From: Mycobacteriaceae bacterium
Lineage (GTDB): Bacteria; Actinomycetota; Actinomycetes; Mycobacteriales; Mycobacteriaceae
Direction: 5' to 3'
DNA: 64,000 bases
Assembly (NCBI GenBank): GCA_029977845.1
Contig: JAPOKC010000006.1
Span: forward strand, 33,976 to 97,975
Shown: in pieces, positions 41,991-52,388 of the stretch
Numbering within the stretch: position 1 is the stretch's first letter
Layout of the letters: every line of letters starts with the position of its first letter
The notes under the pieces: model-generated
The model's input: the letters and a program-made list of their open reading frames with translations, nothing else
Databases searched by the model: none
What the model was told of the DNA's origin: nothing
Made by a program: the position numbers and the translations under genes

Positions 41991-43583
41991 ATGCCTTCTC
42001 TCGACGTCGTGGTGGTCGGCGGCGGCCACAACGGACTGGTGGCGGCGGGTTATCTGGCGCGCGCCGGGCTGCGGGTTCAGGTGCTCGAGCGGCTCGATGT
42101 GGCCGGTGGCGCAGCGGTCTCGGCGCAGGCGTTCGACGGCATCGAGGCTCGGCTGTCGCGATACGCATATCTGGTCAGCCTGCTTCCGACCCGCGTTCTC
42201 GACGATCTGGGAGCGACGGTCCGACTGGCACGCCGCCGCTATGCCTCGTATACGCCGAATCCGTTGGACGGCGGACTTTCCGGGCTGTTGATCGGGCCGC
42301 AGTCTGATTCAGGCCGGTCCAGCTTCACCGCCGTCGGCGCCGCCGGGGACGAACGGGGTTTCACCGAGTTCTACCGCCACTGCCGCAGCGTTACCGAACC
42401 GCTGTGGCCCACGATGCTCGAACCCTTGCGCACCCGTACCCAGGCTCGCGAACATGTGCTGGCCGCCGGCGGTCGGGACGCGGCCGCAGCCTGGGAATCG
42501 ATGATCGAGCATCCGGTGGGGGACGCGATCACCGCCGCGGTGGCCGACGATCTGGTGCGCGGGGTGATGGCCACCGACGCGCTGATCGGGACCTTCGCCC
42601 GAATGGGCGATCCGTCGCTGCACCAGAACATCTGCTTCCTGTACCACCTGCTCGGCGGCGGCACCGGTGAGTGGGACGTGCCGGTGGGCGGTATGGGCTC
42701 GGTGACCGGGGAGCTGGCAGCGGTCGCCGAACGTCACGGCGCCGAAATCCTCACCGGCGCAGAGGCATTGGCCATCACACCCGACGGTGAGGTGCGATAC
42801 CGCCACCGCGGCGACGAGCGGCGTGTGCACGCCCGTCACGTGCTCGCCGGTGTCACCCCGACCGTGCTGGCCCGGCTGCTCGGTGAGCCCGCTCCGGACG
42901 CCGCCGCGGGCAGCCAGGTGAAGGTGAACCTGATGCTGAGCCGGCTGCCCCGGCTGCGGGATCCTGCCGTGACACCCGAGCAGGCCTTCGGCGGGACGTT
43001 CCACATCAACGAGACATGGTCCCAGCTCGACACCGCATACCGGACCGCGGCCGACGGGCGGGTGCCCGATCCGCTGCCGTGTGAGATCTACTGCCACTCG
43101 CTGACCGACCCGAGCATCCTGTCGCCGAGCCTGCGCGATTCCGGGGCGGCGACGCTGACCGTCTTCGGGCTGCACGTGCCGCATCGGCTGGCCGCCGACG
43201 ACCCGGTGGGTATGCGCGGCAGGCTGACCGACGCGGTCCTGGCGTCACTGAATTCGGTTCTGGCCGAGCCTGTTCAGGACGTGTTACTCACCGACTCCCA
43301 CGGGCGACCCTGCGTGGAGACCAAGACGACCGTCGATTTGGAGGAGAGTCTCGGCCTGACCGCCGGCAACATCTTCCACGGCGCGCTGGCGTGGCCGTTC
43401 GCCGAGGACGGCGATCCGCTGGACACCCCGGCACGACGGTGGGGCGTGGCGACCGCTCACGAGCGGATCCTGTTGTGCGGCTCGGGAGCCCGCCGAGGCG
43501 GCGCGGTCTCGGGCATCGGCGGTCACAATGCGGCGATGGCCGTGCTGGCCGCTGAGTCTCAGCGCGCGTCAAGCACCTTGTAG
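41991..43583 (+). CDS. FAD-dependent phytoene-dehydrogenase-like oxidoreductase (Rv0897c-like)
   Basis: A 530-residue flavoprotein with the N-terminal dinucleotide-binding fold [43 protein letters not shown] mid-protein and the C-terminal FAD-binding [15 protein letters not shown]. It belongs to the NAD(P)/FAD phytoene-dehydrogenase/amine-oxidase superfamily; desaturation of carotenoids or another lipid is possible but unproven. TACACT (41980-41985) lies 5 nt before the ATG. Its 3' end overlaps the convergent gltA gene by 25 bp, as in the Rv0897c-Rv0896 arrangement. Confidence 0.88.
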   Translation: MPSLDVVVVGGGHNGLVAAGYLARAGLRVQVLERLDVAGGAAVSAQAFDGIEARLSRYAYLVSLLPTRVLDDLGATVRLARRRYASYTPNPLDGGLSGLLIGPQSDSGRSSFTAVGAAGDERGFTEFYRHCRSVTEPLWPTMLEPLRTRTQAREHVLAAGGRDAAAAWESMIEHPVGDAITAAVADDLVRGVMATDALIGTFARMGDPSLHQNICFLYHLLGGGTGEWDVPVGGMGSVTGELAAVAERHGAEILTGAEALAITPDGEVRYRHRGDERRVHARHVLAGVTPTVLARLLGEPAPDAAAGSQVKVNLMLSRLPRLRDPAVTPEQAFGGTFHINETWSQLDTAYRTAADGRVPDPLPCEIYCHSLTDPSILSPSLRDSGAATLTVFGLHVPHRLAADDPVGMRGRLTDAVLASLNSVLAEPVQDVLLTDSHGRPCVETKTTVDLEESLGLTAGNIFHGALAWPFAEDGDPLDTPARRWGVATAHERILLCGSGARRGGAVSGIGGHNAAMAVLAAESQRASSTL

Positions 43584-44851
43584 TCGCGCTCGCCGTAACC
43601 GGTGTAGATCTGCCGGGGACGTCCGATCTTGCTGGGCTCCTCGTGCATCTCGCGCCAGTGCGCGATCCAGCCCGGCAGCCGGCCCAATGCGAACAGCACG
43701 GTGAACATCCGGGTCGGGAAACCCATCGCCCGGTAGATCACGCCGGTGTAGAAGTCGACGTTCGGGTAGAGCTTGCGCTCGATGAAGTAGTCGTCGGTGA
43801 GGGCGACCTCTTCGAGCGTCTTGGCGATGTCGAGCAGTTCGTCATCGCCGCCGAGCTTGCCGAGGATCTTGTCGGCCTGCTCCTTGACGATGCGCGCCCG
43901 CGGGTCGTAGTTCTTGTACACCCGGTGGCCGAAGCCCATCAGCTTGACGCCGTCCTCGCGGTTCTTGACCTTGCGGACGAATTCCTTGACGTCACCGCCC
44001 TCGGCGCGGATCTTCTCCAGCATCTCCAGCACCGACTGGTTCGCGCCGCCGTGCAGCGGGCCCCACAGCGCGTTGATACCGCCGGAGATCGAGGTGAACA
44101 GGTTGGCCTGTGAGGAACCGACCAGACGCACAGTCGACGTCGAGCAGTTCTGCTCATGGTCGGCGTGCAGGATGAGCAGCATGTCCAGGGCCCGGACCAC
44201 CTCGGGGTCGGGCTGGTAGGGCTCGGCCGGGAAGCCGAAGGTCATCCGCAGGAAGTTCTCCACCAGCGACATCGAGTTGTCCGGGTAGAGGAACGGCTGG
44301 CCGACGGACTTCTTGTAGGCGTACGCGGCGATGGTCGGCATCTTGGCCAGCAACCGGATCGTCGCCAGCTCCACCTGCGTGTGATCGAGCGGGTCCAGGG
44401 AGTCCTGGTAGTAGGCGCTCAGCGCGTTGACCGCGGCCGACACCACCGGCATCGGGTGGGCATTACGCGGGAAGCCGTCGAAGAACCGCTTGAGATCCTC
44501 GTGCAACAGGGTGTGCCGCTGGATCCGGGTGGTGAACTCCGCGAGCTGCTCGTCGGTCGGCAGCTCACCGTAGATCAGCAGATAGCTGACCTCGATGAAG
44601 GTGGATTTCTCGGCCAGCTGCTCGATCGGGTAGCCGCGGTAGCGCAGGATGCCGGCGTCGCCGTCGATGTAGGTGATCGCGCTCTTGGTCGAGGCGGTGT
44701 TCACGAATCCCGGGTCATAGGAGGTGTAGCCGGTCTTGGCCAGCAGCGGTCCCATCGAGATGCCGTCGGATCCCTCAGTCGCGTGGACGATCTCCAGGTC
44801 CAGCTCTCCGCCCGGATAGCGGAGGGCGGCGGTGTCCTCAGGTGCGGCCAC
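43559..44851 (-). CDS. gltA: Citrate synthase (type I-like, GltA2)
   Basis: This enzyme condenses acetyl-CoA and oxaloacetate to citrate, the first TCA-cycle step. The 430-residue hexameric-type protein has the catalytic His region [43 protein letters not shown] and the C-terminal [15 protein letters not shown] with the catalytic Asp. The start is GTG 44851 with AGAAGGG upstream; a possible promoter TAGCGT (44896-44901) would give a leader of about 40 nt. It follows a TetR gene in the same direction. Confidence 0.96.
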   Translation of the reverse strand: MAAPEDTAALRYPGGELDLEIVHATEGSDGISMGPLLAKTGYTSYDPGFVNTASTKSAITYIDGDAGILRYRGYPIEQLAEKSTFIEVSYLLIYGELPTDEQLAEFTTRIQRHTLLHEDLKRFFDGFPRNAHPMPVVSAAVNALSAYYQDSLDPLDHTQVELATIRLLAKMPTIAAYAYKKSVGQPFLYPDNSMSLVENFLRMTFGFPAEPYQPDPEVVRALDMLLILHADHEQNCSTSTVRLVGSSQANLFTSISGGINALWGPLHGGANQSVLEMLEKIRAEGGDVKEFVRKVKNREDGVKLMGFGHRVYKNYDPRARIVKEQADKILGKLGGDDELLDIAKTLEEVALTDDYFIERKLYPNVDFYTGVIYRAMGFPTRMFTVLFALGRLPGWIAHWREMHEEPSKIGRPRQIYTGYGERDYKVLDAR

Positions 44852-44927
44852 ATCTAACCCTTCTGCGCGTCGGCGGCAGGCACCGCCATCAGGTCACGCT
44901 ACTGCGCGCCCTAGGAAAAGGTAGTCG

Positions 44928-45602
44928 CTATCTTCCCGCTCCGCCTGCGGGGGGCTGGTCCTGGGGCCGCCAGGGCTGCCAGAGGGTGGTGAAAATCTCA
45001 TAGGTCGCCTCGATCCGGTCGGCGACCAGACCGGGGTTGCCGACGTCCGCCCCGGGACTGCCGAGTGCGGTCGCCATCAGCACCGCCCAGGTGTCGAACA
45101 GGATGCGGACCGCCTGATGTTCGGCGGTGACCCCCATCCGGTCGGCGAGGGCCTCGATCACCGCCGCCGTCGGCGCCTCCGGCCGGTAGGTGAAGGCCGC
45201 CAGGCCCAACAGCGGCGAGGCGTTGACGATGCGCAGGAAGCCACTGAGCCGGTCGAAGGACATCGCGCCCGGATCGCGGGCCTGCGTCGCCCGCAGAATC
45301 GCGATGTGAGCCCTCGCCAAAGCCTCGTGTTCGGTGATGTCGAACGGCTGGGCGGCCAGTGCCGCGGCCACGTGTTCGGCGGTGTCCTCGATCAGGGCTC
45401 CGATGACCGCTTCCTTGCTGGGGAAGTATCGGCTGAAAGTGCGCGGCGAGACGTCGGCGGCTTCGGCGATCTGATCGACGGTGGTGTTGTCGTACCCACG
45501 CTCGGCGCATAGCTTGGCGGCGACGTCCACCAGCGTCGCTCGGGTCCGCTGCTTCTTGCGCTCACGCAGACCCAATGCGGGTCCCCCCGCGGGGTTAGGC
45601 AC
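44928..45602 (-). CDS. TetR-family transcriptional regulator
   Basis: A 224-residue regulator with an N-terminal helix-turn-helix (RERKKQRTRATLVDVAAKLCAERGYDNTTVDQIAEAADVSPRTFSRYFPSKEAV, about 13-66) and a C-terminal ligand/dimer domain of the acyl-CoA- or drug-responsive kind. The targets are unknown; the downstream gltA and upstream MFS gene are candidates by position. GTG 45602 lies 8 nt after TACGAT on the same strand (45611-45616), consistent with a nearly leaderless start. TetR genes usually regulate themselves, but no clear palindromic operator was identified. Confidence 0.88.
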   Translation of the reverse strand: MPNPAGGPALGLRERKKQRTRATLVDVAAKLCAERGYDNTTVDQIAEAADVSPRTFSRYFPSKEAVIGALIEDTAEHVAAALAAQPFDITEHEALARAHIAILRATQARDPGAMSFDRLSGFLRIVNASPLLGLAAFTYRPEAPTAAVIEALADRMGVTAEHQAVRILFDTWAVLMATALGSPGADVGNPGLVADRIEATYEIFTTLWQPWRPQDQPPAGGAGR

Positions 45603-45633
45603 AGTCAGGCATCGTAAGTCGGTGACCGTCGCC

Positions 45634-46917
45634 TCACAACGGTACCGGCCGGTAGCGTAGGAACACCGGCGCGGCGGCCACGGCGAGCAGCACCCCGGCG
45701 ATCACCAGCACTCCCCCGCCGGCGGCTGCGATCGTGGTGCCGACCGCCGCAGCGGCGGCACCGTGCACCGTGTCGGCCAGCCGGGGTCCACCGGCGACCA
45801 CCACGAAGAACACCCCCTGCAGCCGGCCGCGAAGGTCATCGGAGGCGGCCTCCTGCAGGATCGTCGACCGGAACGCCGCCGACACCATGTCGGCCGCACC
45901 ACCGGCGGCGAGGAAGGCCAGCGCCGCCCACAGCATCGGCCCGGCGCTCCCGCCGGCCGCACCGCCGGCCAATCCGAATCCGATGATCGCCGATCCCCAG
46001 ACCAGAATCGCGCCGACCACTGCCAGACCCTGGCGGCGCACCCGTGGCAGCCAACCGGAGAACACCCCGCCGGCGACCGCACCGGCCGATATCGCCGCCG
46101 CGAGCAGTGCCATGGTGGTGCCGCCGTCGACCGGACCGCCGAAGCTCTCATGAGCCATCTGAGGGAAGAGGGCCCGCGGCATGCCGAAGATCATGGCGAT
46201 GAGATCGACGACGAACGACATGAGCACTATCCGGTTACCGACCAGATAACGAAACCCCTCCAGCACGGCCCCCAACCCCCACCGCGAACCCCCCTGTGTG
46301 ACAACCGATTCGGTCGACGGAATCGGGCCCAGTCGTATCGTCGCCCAGACAGCGGCCAGACAGGTGACCGCGTCGATGAGGTAAAGCGTGGACAAGTCGA
46401 TCCACTGCAGCAGGATGCCGGCCAGCAGCGGGCCGACGATAGCTCCGAACTGCGCAACGGTCATGTTCAAGGCGTTGGCGGCGGGCAGCTGTTCGATCGG
46501 CAGGATGCGCGGGATCGCCGCGCCGCGGGCGGGCCAGTTGATCGCGAAGAAGATCTGCTGCACCGACAGCAGGACCAGCACCACCCAGACGTTCTCAACG
46601 GCGAGCGCAGCCTGCAGCCACAGCAGCACCGACCCGAGAGCCAGACCCCAAGAGCTGATGATCAGCAGTGTCCGCCGGTCCATAGCGTCGGCCCAGGCTC
46701 CACCGAGCAGCCCGAACACCACCAGGGGAACCAGCGAGAACAGGCCGGCCAGTCCCACATAGGCCGAACTGCGGGTGAGCACGTACAACTGCACCGGCAC
46801 TGCGAACTGGGTGAGGTTGGCGCCGATCACGGTGACGATTCCGGCCGCCCACAGCCGGCGGAAGTCCGGCGTCTTCAGCGGCGTGGTGTCAGCGAAGAGC
46901 CGCCGGCGCGCCGTCAG
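45634..46917 (-). CDS. MFS transporter with a possible CTG start
   Basis: An integral membrane protein with about 12 TM segments of the enterobactin-exporter/macrolide-efflux-like MFS type ([20 protein letters not shown] loop after TM2; [25 protein letters not shown]). The first canonical start in frame is GTG 46830, but that would begin inside TM1. Upstream, still in frame and without stops, lies [19 protein letters not shown] followed by [19 protein letters not shown], which looks like the normal N-terminus. It begins at CTG 46917, which overlaps the pdxH stop (CTGA), the same overlap style as TTGA and GTGA elsewhere here. I use 46917, giving 427 residues; a sequencing or real mutation of ATG/GTG is also possible. 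Confidence 0.75.
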   Translation of the reverse strand: MTARRRLFADTTPLKTPDFRRLWAAGIVTVIGANLTQFAVPVQLYVLTRSSAYVGLAGLFSLVPLVVFGLLGGAWADAMDRRTLLIISSWGLALGSVLLWLQAALAVENVWVVLVLLSVQQIFFAINWPARGAAIPRILPIEQLPAANALNMTVAQFGAIVGPLLAGILLQWIDLSTLYLIDAVTCLAAVWATIRLGPIPSTESVVTQGGSRWGLGAVLEGFRYLVGNRIVLMSFVVDLIAMIFGMPRALFPQMAHESFGGPVDGGTTMALLAAAISAGAVAGGVFSGWLPRVRRQGLAVVGAILVWGSAIIGFGLAGGAAGGSAGPMLWAALAFLAAGGAADMVSAAFRSTILQEAASDDLRGRLQGVFFVVVAGGPRLADTVHGAAAAAVGTTIAAAGGGVLVIAGVLLAVAAAPVFLRYRPVPL

Positions 46918-47591
46918 GGCTGGAGTCGTTCGACGCGTTCCTCGGCGGTCAGCACCCGAATCCGATTGTGGATCCGGTTCTCCCGGCCCTGCCAGAACTC
47001 GACGATCTCCGTTGCCATCCGGTAACCACCCCAGTGCGGGGGCACCGGAACCTCGTCATGGTCGGCGAACCGTTCGGTCACCTCGGCGAGCCTGTTCAGC
47101 AGTTCACCGCGCGAAGAGATCGGGCGGGACTGATCGGAGGCCCAGGCGCCCAGCTGCGAGCCGCGCGGGCGGCGAGCCCAGTACTCCGCGGTCTCCGCGG
47201 GACTCACCTTGCCGACCGCGCCGCGCACGTGGACCTGGCGCCCGAGGGCGTACCAGGGGAAGGTGATCGAGGCGTACGGGGTGACCGCCAGTTCCAGGCC
47301 CTTGGCCGACTCGTAGTTGGTGTAGAAGGTGACCCCGTCGGCTTCGACGCTCTTGCACAGCACCGAACGGGTGACCGGCCGGCCGGACTCGACGGTGGCC
47401 AGCACCATGGCGTTGGGTTCGGCGACGCCGGCGGCCTCGGCCTCGTGAATCCACTTGTGCAGCAGTGACAGCCAGCCCTCGGCGAGCCAGTCGACGTCGA
47501 GGTCGCTGCTGCCGTCCTTCTCCACCGAGCCGTACTCCACGCGCATCGCCGCGAGGCGGTCACCGCGCGGGGGGATTTCCGGATCAACCAC
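46914..47591 (-). CDS. pdxH: Pyridoxamine 5'-phosphate oxidase
   Basis: PdxH oxidises pyridoxine or pyridoxamine phosphate to pyridoxal phosphate using FMN. The 225-residue protein contains the family blocks [81 protein letters not shown] and [28 protein letters not shown], with the C-terminal RLQP. The start GTG 47591 is 6 nt after TACCGT (47598-47603), so leaderless. It is divergent from serC, itself a PLP enzyme, with 57 bp between starts, and is followed by the MFS gene with overlapping codons. Confidence 0.95.
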   Translation of the reverse strand: MVDPEIPPRGDRLAAMRVEYGSVEKDGSSDLDVDWLAEGWLSLLHKWIHEAEAAGVAEPNAMVLATVESGRPVTRSVLCKSVEADGVTFYTNYESAKGLELAVTPYASITFPWYALGRQVHVRGAVGKVSPAETAEYWARRPRGSQLGAWASDQSRPISSRGELLNRLAEVTERFADHDEVPVPPHWGGYRMATEIVEFWQGRENRIHNRIRVLTAEERVERLQP

Positions 47592-47639
47592 GGCCTCACG
47601 GTACGCCTCGATTTATCAGACCGGCACCTTGGAATCTAG

Positions 47640-48773
<1,134 letters not shown>

Positions 48774-48851
48774 CCTCAGCTGTCACACACGCGTGTCGGG
48801 CTCGTTATGTCAACGCGGCCGCGGTTACAGTCCGGGCAGAAGGAGGCCGGC

Positions 48852-49631
48852 ATGCGGGAACTGACACTCATCGGGCTCGATGTGGACGGCAAGCACGTCA
48901 TCTGCGAGGGCGGTGACCCGGCCGACAAATTCCTGGTCCGGGTCGACGACCGGTTGCGCGCCGCGGTCCGCGGTGACCGGGCCGGACTGGTCCAGTCGAA
49001 GAAGGACACCGAGCTCAAGGGCGTGCTGCGGCCCAAGGACATTCAATCCCGGATCCGGGCCGGCGCGTCGGTCGAGGAACTGGCCGAGGCCTCCGGGGTG
49101 GACCCCGCCAAGATCGAGCGCTTCGCCAATCCGGTGCTGCTGGAGCGGGCCCGCGCCGCCGAACTGGCCACCGCCGCCCATCCGGTGCTGGCCGACGGAC
49201 CCGCCGTGGAGACGCTGCTGGAGACGATCAACCACTCGCTGACCGAACGCGGGCTGAGCGCCGAGGTCACCAGCTGGGACGCCTGGCGCACCGACGACGG
49301 CCGCTGGACCGTCCGGATGAGCTGGCAGGCCGGCATGTCGGAGAATTTCGCCCACTTCCGCTTCACCCCGGGCGCGCACGGCGGCACCGTCACCGCGATC
49401 GACGAGGCGGCCAGCGAGCTGATCGACCCGGACTTCGAACGTCCGCTGCGCCCGGTCGCGCCGGTGGCTCAGCTGGAGTTCGAGGAGCAGACCGTCATCA
49501 CCACGACGGTGACCGCTTCGGTGGTGGAGGAGGCTTCGCAACCCGCTCCGGTCAGGCGCGGCAGGCGCCGGGCCGAGGTCCCCGCATGGGAGGACGTCCT
49601 GCTCGGGGTGCGCTCCAGCGGCGACCGCTGA
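48852..49631 (+). CDS. sepH: Cell-division regulator SepH (DUF3071; Rv0883c-like)
   Basis: SepH in actinobacteria binds FtsZ and stimulates its assembly. The 259-residue protein begins MRELTLIGLDVDGKHVICEG, has the characteristic helix-turn-helix (IQSRIRAGASVEELAEASGVDPAKIERFANPVL, about 64-96), a middle part with SWDAWRTDDGRW, and a disordered tail ending RRAEVPAWEDVLLG. AGGAGG precedes ATG 48852 by 5 nt, and TACAGT (48826-48831) is a likely -10, giving a short leader, unlike its leaderless neighbours. Confidence 0.9.
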   Translation: MRELTLIGLDVDGKHVICEGGDPADKFLVRVDDRLRAAVRGDRAGLVQSKKDTELKGVLRPKDIQSRIRAGASVEELAEASGVDPAKIERFANPVLLERARAAELATAAHPVLADGPAVETLLETINHSLTERGLSAEVTSWDAWRTDDGRWTVRMSWQAGMSENFAHFRFTPGAHGGTVTAIDEAASELIDPDFERPLRPVAPVAQLEFEEQTVITTTVTASVVEEASQPAPVRRGRRRAEVPAWEDVLLGVRSSGDR

Positions 49632-49635
49632 TCAC

Positions 49636-49908
49636 CTACAGGTTCAGCACCAGCAGCGCCACCCAGCCGACGGCGACTCCTACCGCCGCCCCCAGAACGA
49701 ACCACCGCCGCACCGGAATCCGTCGCCAGCCCCACAGCGTGGGCGCCAACCCGCCGACAGCCACCAGGTTCAGTGTGATCGAAACCAGTGGGTGCACCCT
49801 GATCATGCCCAGACTCAGCACCACGATGGCCGCACCGGTGACGGCCGCGGTGAACGCGGCAACCGTCAATCCCGTCCCCCACGGCGTTCTCACCGGATCG
49901 TCGGACAC
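49636..49908 (-). CDS. Small three-TM membrane protein (Rv0882-like, DUF2537 type)
   Basis: A 90-residue protein, MSDDPVRTPWGTGLTVAAFT onward, with three hydrophobic segments (about 11-33, 40-58, 70-88) and a basic loop GWRRIPVRRW. Position between sepH and the rRNA methyltransferase fits Rv0882. Function is unknown. The GTG start lies 4 nt after the stop of the methyltransferase gene, so the two are cotranscribed. Confidence 0.75.
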   Translation of the reverse strand: MSDDPVRTPWGTGLTVAAFTAAVTGAAIVVLSLGMIRVHPLVSITLNLVAVGGLAPTLWGWRRIPVRRWFVLGAAVGVAVGWVALLVLNL

Positions 49909-49912
49909 CGGC

Positions 49913-50719
49913 TCAGGTTAGCCGTTCGTAGAACGCCAGCGCGGCCGCGGTGGCGACGTTGAGCGAGTCGGTGCCCCGCGACATCGGGATGCGCACCCGG
50001 AAGTCGGCAGCGCGCATGGCCGTCTCGGTCAGACCCGGCCCCTCCGCCCCGACCAGAATGGCCACCCGATCTCCGGCGAGTTCGCCCATCACCTCGGCCA
50101 GCGTGCGCGCCTGTGCACTGGGAGTCATGGCGAGCAGCCGAAAACCCTTGTCCCGCATGTATTTCAACTCCCCCGGCCACTGCTGCGCCCGTGCGAACGG
50201 CACCAGCAATGCGTGGCCCATCGACACCCTGACCGCCCGGCGATAGAGCGGGTCGGCGCAGCCCGCCCCGAAGATGATCGCGTCGACGCCGAGGCCGGCG
50301 GCGTTGCGGAAGACCGAGCCGAGATTCTCGTGGTCGTTGACACCTTCGAGCACCGCGACGGTGCGCGCTGCGTCGAGCACCTCTGCCACCGACAACTCCG
50401 GCGGCCGCCGGGCCGCGCCCAGCACACCCCGGTTGAGGTGGAAGCCGACCACCTCGGCCATCACCTCCGCCGACGCCCGGTAGAACGGGGCCGCCGTTTC
50501 GGCGAGGTCGTCGCCGAGTTCGGCCAGCCGGCGCTCGGTACCCAGAAACGCGTGCGGGGTGAATCTCGAGACCAGCATCCGCTGCACCACCAGAACGCCC
50601 TCGGCGATCACCAGTCCTTTGCCGGTCGGCAGATCAGGGCGGCGGTCCACACTGTTGAGATCACGGAAGTCGTCGACCCGGGAGTCGGTGGGATCGGTGA
50701 TGTCGATGACCGTGCCCAC
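49913..50719 (-). CDS. SPOUT-family (TrmH/SpoU) RNA 2'-O-methyltransferase (Rv0881-like)
   Basis: A 268-residue SAM-dependent RNA ribose methyltransferase with a trefoil-knot fold. Motif 1 is LEGVNDHENLGSVFRNAAGLGVDAI (Asn and Arg conserved), motif 2 is VAILVGAEGPGLT and motif 3 is IPMSRGTDSLNVATAAALAFYE. The N-terminal about 100 residues are the RNA-binding part (GKGLVIAEGVLVVQRML). Which rRNA or tRNA site it modifies is unknown. GTG 50719 is 6 nt from a TACCTT box shared with the divergent DUF2530 gene. The Rv0882-like gene follows. Confidence 0.92.
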   Translation of the reverse strand: MGTVIDITDPTDSRVDDFRDLNSVDRRPDLPTGKGLVIAEGVLVVQRMLVSRFTPHAFLGTERRLAELGDDLAETAAPFYRASAEVMAEVVGFHLNRGVLGAARRPPELSVAEVLDAARTVAVLEGVNDHENLGSVFRNAAGLGVDAIIFGAGCADPLYRRAVRVSMGHALLVPFARAQQWPGELKYMRDKGFRLLAMTPSAQARTLAEVMGELAGDRVAILVGAEGPGLTETAMRAADFRVRIPMSRGTDSLNVATAAALAFYERLT

Positions 50720-50724
50720 GGCGA

Positions 50725-50731
50725 TAAGGTA
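50725..50731. promoter_or_regulatory. Shared bidirectional -10 element
   Basis: TAAGGTA reads as TAAGGT on the plus strand (50725-50730), 7 nt before ATG 50738, and as TACCTT on the minus strand (50731-50726), 6 nt before GTG 50719. The two start codons are only 18 bp apart, so one near-symmetric AT element appears to serve two leaderless genes in opposite directions. Confidence 0.65.
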
Positions 50732-50737
50732 TCCGCA

Positions 50738-51019
50738 ATGACACCCGCCGAACCGGACACTCCCCCGGAACCGCCGAGGCTTCCCGCCGCACTGCTGGAC
50801 CCGCGCCCGGTGATCACCGTCATGGCGGTGCTGTGGGCGCTCGCCGCGATCGCCGCTTTCACGTTTCCGGCACTGCACACCTGGAGGCCCATCACCGTCG
50901 CGGGCCTCGGCGTGGGAGTGTTGGGGGTCGCGATATTCCTCTGGCAGCGCTCCGCTGCACGCCGGGGCGCGCGCGGCGCGCAAACGGGATTGGAACCGTC
51001 CGGACTGGAACCGAGTTAA
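50738..51019 (+). CDS. DUF2530-type two-TM membrane protein (Rv0879c-like)
   Basis: A 93-residue protein with a Pro-rich N-terminus (MTPAEPDTPPEPPRLPAALL), two TM helices (about 26-45 and 52-69) and an Arg/Gly-rich tail with a short LEPSGLEPS duplication. Size and position fit Rv0879c of the DUF2530 family. Function unknown. Leaderless start as described for the shared -10 box. The SRPBCC gene follows after 9 nt with a good ribosome site. Confidence 0.78.
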   Translation: MTPAEPDTPPEPPRLPAALLDPRPVITVMAVLWALAAIAAFTFPALHTWRPITVAGLGVGVLGVAIFLWQRSAARRGARGAQTGLEPSGLEPS

Positions 51020-51028
51020 GGAGAGAAC

Positions 51029-51481
51029 ATGGCAGCACCACTTCTGCGGGCCGAGATCGAGATCAACGCACCTGTGAGCAAGGTCTGGAGCCTCGTCTCG
51101 GATGTCAGCCGCATGCCGCAGTGGAGCCCGCAGTGCCGGATGATGAAGGCCCTCGGACCGGTGCGTCCGGGAACCCGGACGCTCAACATGAACCGCCGCG
51201 GAATGTTGTTCTGGCCGACCACATCGGTGATCACCGAAGTGGTTCCCGAACGCAAGTTCGCCTTCCGGATCCCGATCAACACCAGCGTGTGGAGTTACGA
51301 GCTGGAGCCGACCGCAACCGGTACCCGGCTGATCGAGACCCGGCACGCCGAAAACGGTGTCACCGCGGTCTCCACTGCGGTGACCAAGGCCGCGCTCGGC
51401 GGTGTGGACACCTTCGAGGCCGAACTGCTCGAGGGGATGAATCAGAGCCTGGCCCGGATCAAGGCAGCGGCGGAGAGCTAA
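51029..51481 (+). CDS. SRPBCC/polyketide cyclase-like small-molecule-binding protein
   Basis: A 150-residue START-like fold: LLRAEIEINAPVSKVWSLVSDVSRMPQWSPQCR at the N-terminus, then FAFRIPINTSVWSYELEPTATGTRLIETRHAENG and a long C-terminal helix (GGVDTFEAELLEGMNQSLARIKAAAE). Such proteins bind lipids, polyketides or other hydrophobic ligands, sometimes with hydrolase or cyclase activity; nothing here fixes the ligand. AAGGAGAG is 3-10 nt before the ATG. Its stop overlaps the convergent DUF3027 gene by 4 nt. Confidence 0.82.
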   Translation: MAAPLLRAEIEINAPVSKVWSLVSDVSRMPQWSPQCRMMKALGPVRPGTRTLNMNRRGMLFWPTTSVITEVVPERKFAFRIPINTSVWSYELEPTATGTRLIETRHAENGVTAVSTAVTKAALGGVDTFEAELLEGMNQSLARIKAAAES

Positions 51482-52371
51482 TCGCTCTCGGCCGGGGTTT
51501 CTTCGCCGGCCGCGGGTGCGGCCGGGACCTCCGGCGCCGTTGCCGGGATTTCCAGAACCTCGAGTATGCCGTCGTCGTAGGGCGCATACGCGGGCGTCCC
51601 GGCACCCTGCGGCGCAGGCGTGTCCGAATGCGCGCCGCAGCCGTAGAAGAAATCCACCACCCGGCCATCGGCGGACATCGCGTTGCAGCACACCCCGAAC
51701 ATCGCACCGAGTCCGCCGGCCAACGGCACCATGAAGCCGCAGTCGCGGCACACCCGCTTGGTGGAACGGGCCATCGGGGCGGCCGGACCGTGCTCGCCGT
51801 CATGCCAGCGTTGCGCGGCGTCGTCACGCCCCTCGGCGCTGAGCACCCGGCGCCGGCCGAGTCCGACCGCGACCGCGGTGTCGTCGATCAACGGGTCGCC
51901 GGTGCCCATGAAACCGGGAACCAGTCGTGGATCGTCGGGCAGCGGCGCCAGCAGATCGCCGGGGCTGAGATCACCGGGTTTGATCCGCTCCTCCCACGGC
52001 ACCCAGGGCGGGGCCAGCAATGCGCCGGGTCCGGGCACCAGCACCACTTCGCTGACGGTGGCGTGATCGGCACCGGGATAGCCGGCCACCACGACGGCCC
52101 ACTGCCAGCCCTGATAGCCCGGCAGGGTGGCGGTGAACCGGTGGGTGGCCGATGCCCCGTCCTCGAAGACGACACCGAGGTGGTCACCCACGGCGCCGGG
52201 ATCGCTGATCGCCTCGCGTGCCTGCTCGGCTGCCCCGGTCAGTACGGCGGCAACCGCCGCTGTCGGCTCGGCCGGCGGCTGGTCCACGACATCGATCACG
52301 TTGTCCATCACCGGCAATCTTGCCTCACCGTCCCGGCGCGCAGCCACACCACCGTCGTCGGGGGACGACAT
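51478..52371 (-). CDS. DUF3027-family Cys-rich protein (Rv0877-like)
   Basis: A 297-residue protein that probably binds zinc: CRDCGFMVPLAGG, GVCCNAMSADGRVVDFFYGCGAHSD provide clustered Cys and His near residues 208-255. The N-terminal half contains VGDHLGVVFEDGASATHRFTA and WVPWEERIKPGDLSPGDLLAP. The C-terminal tail is Pro/Ala/Glu-rich. DUF3027 proteins are actinobacterial and uncharacterised. It is divergent from the Rv0876c-like transporter, 17 bp between starts, suggesting shared control. Confidence 0.83.
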   Translation of the reverse strand: MSSPDDGGVAARRDGEARLPVMDNVIDVVDQPPAEPTAAVAAVLTGAAEQAREAISDPGAVGDHLGVVFEDGASATHRFTATLPGYQGWQWAVVVAGYPGADHATVSEVVLVPGPGALLAPPWVPWEERIKPGDLSPGDLLAPLPDDPRLVPGFMGTGDPLIDDTAVAVGLGRRRVLSAEGRDDAAQRWHDGEHGPAAPMARSTKRVCRDCGFMVPLAGGLGAMFGVCCNAMSADGRVVDFFYGCGAHSDTPAPQGAGTPAYAPYDDGILEVLEIPATAPEVPAAPAAGEETPAESD

Positions 52372-52388
52372 TGAGGGAGAATCGGGAC

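Noticed and set aside
48787..48796. Palindrome ACACGCGTGT after serC as a terminator or operator
   Set aside because: Only 10 bp with no loop, no T-tract and no second copy; too weak to support.
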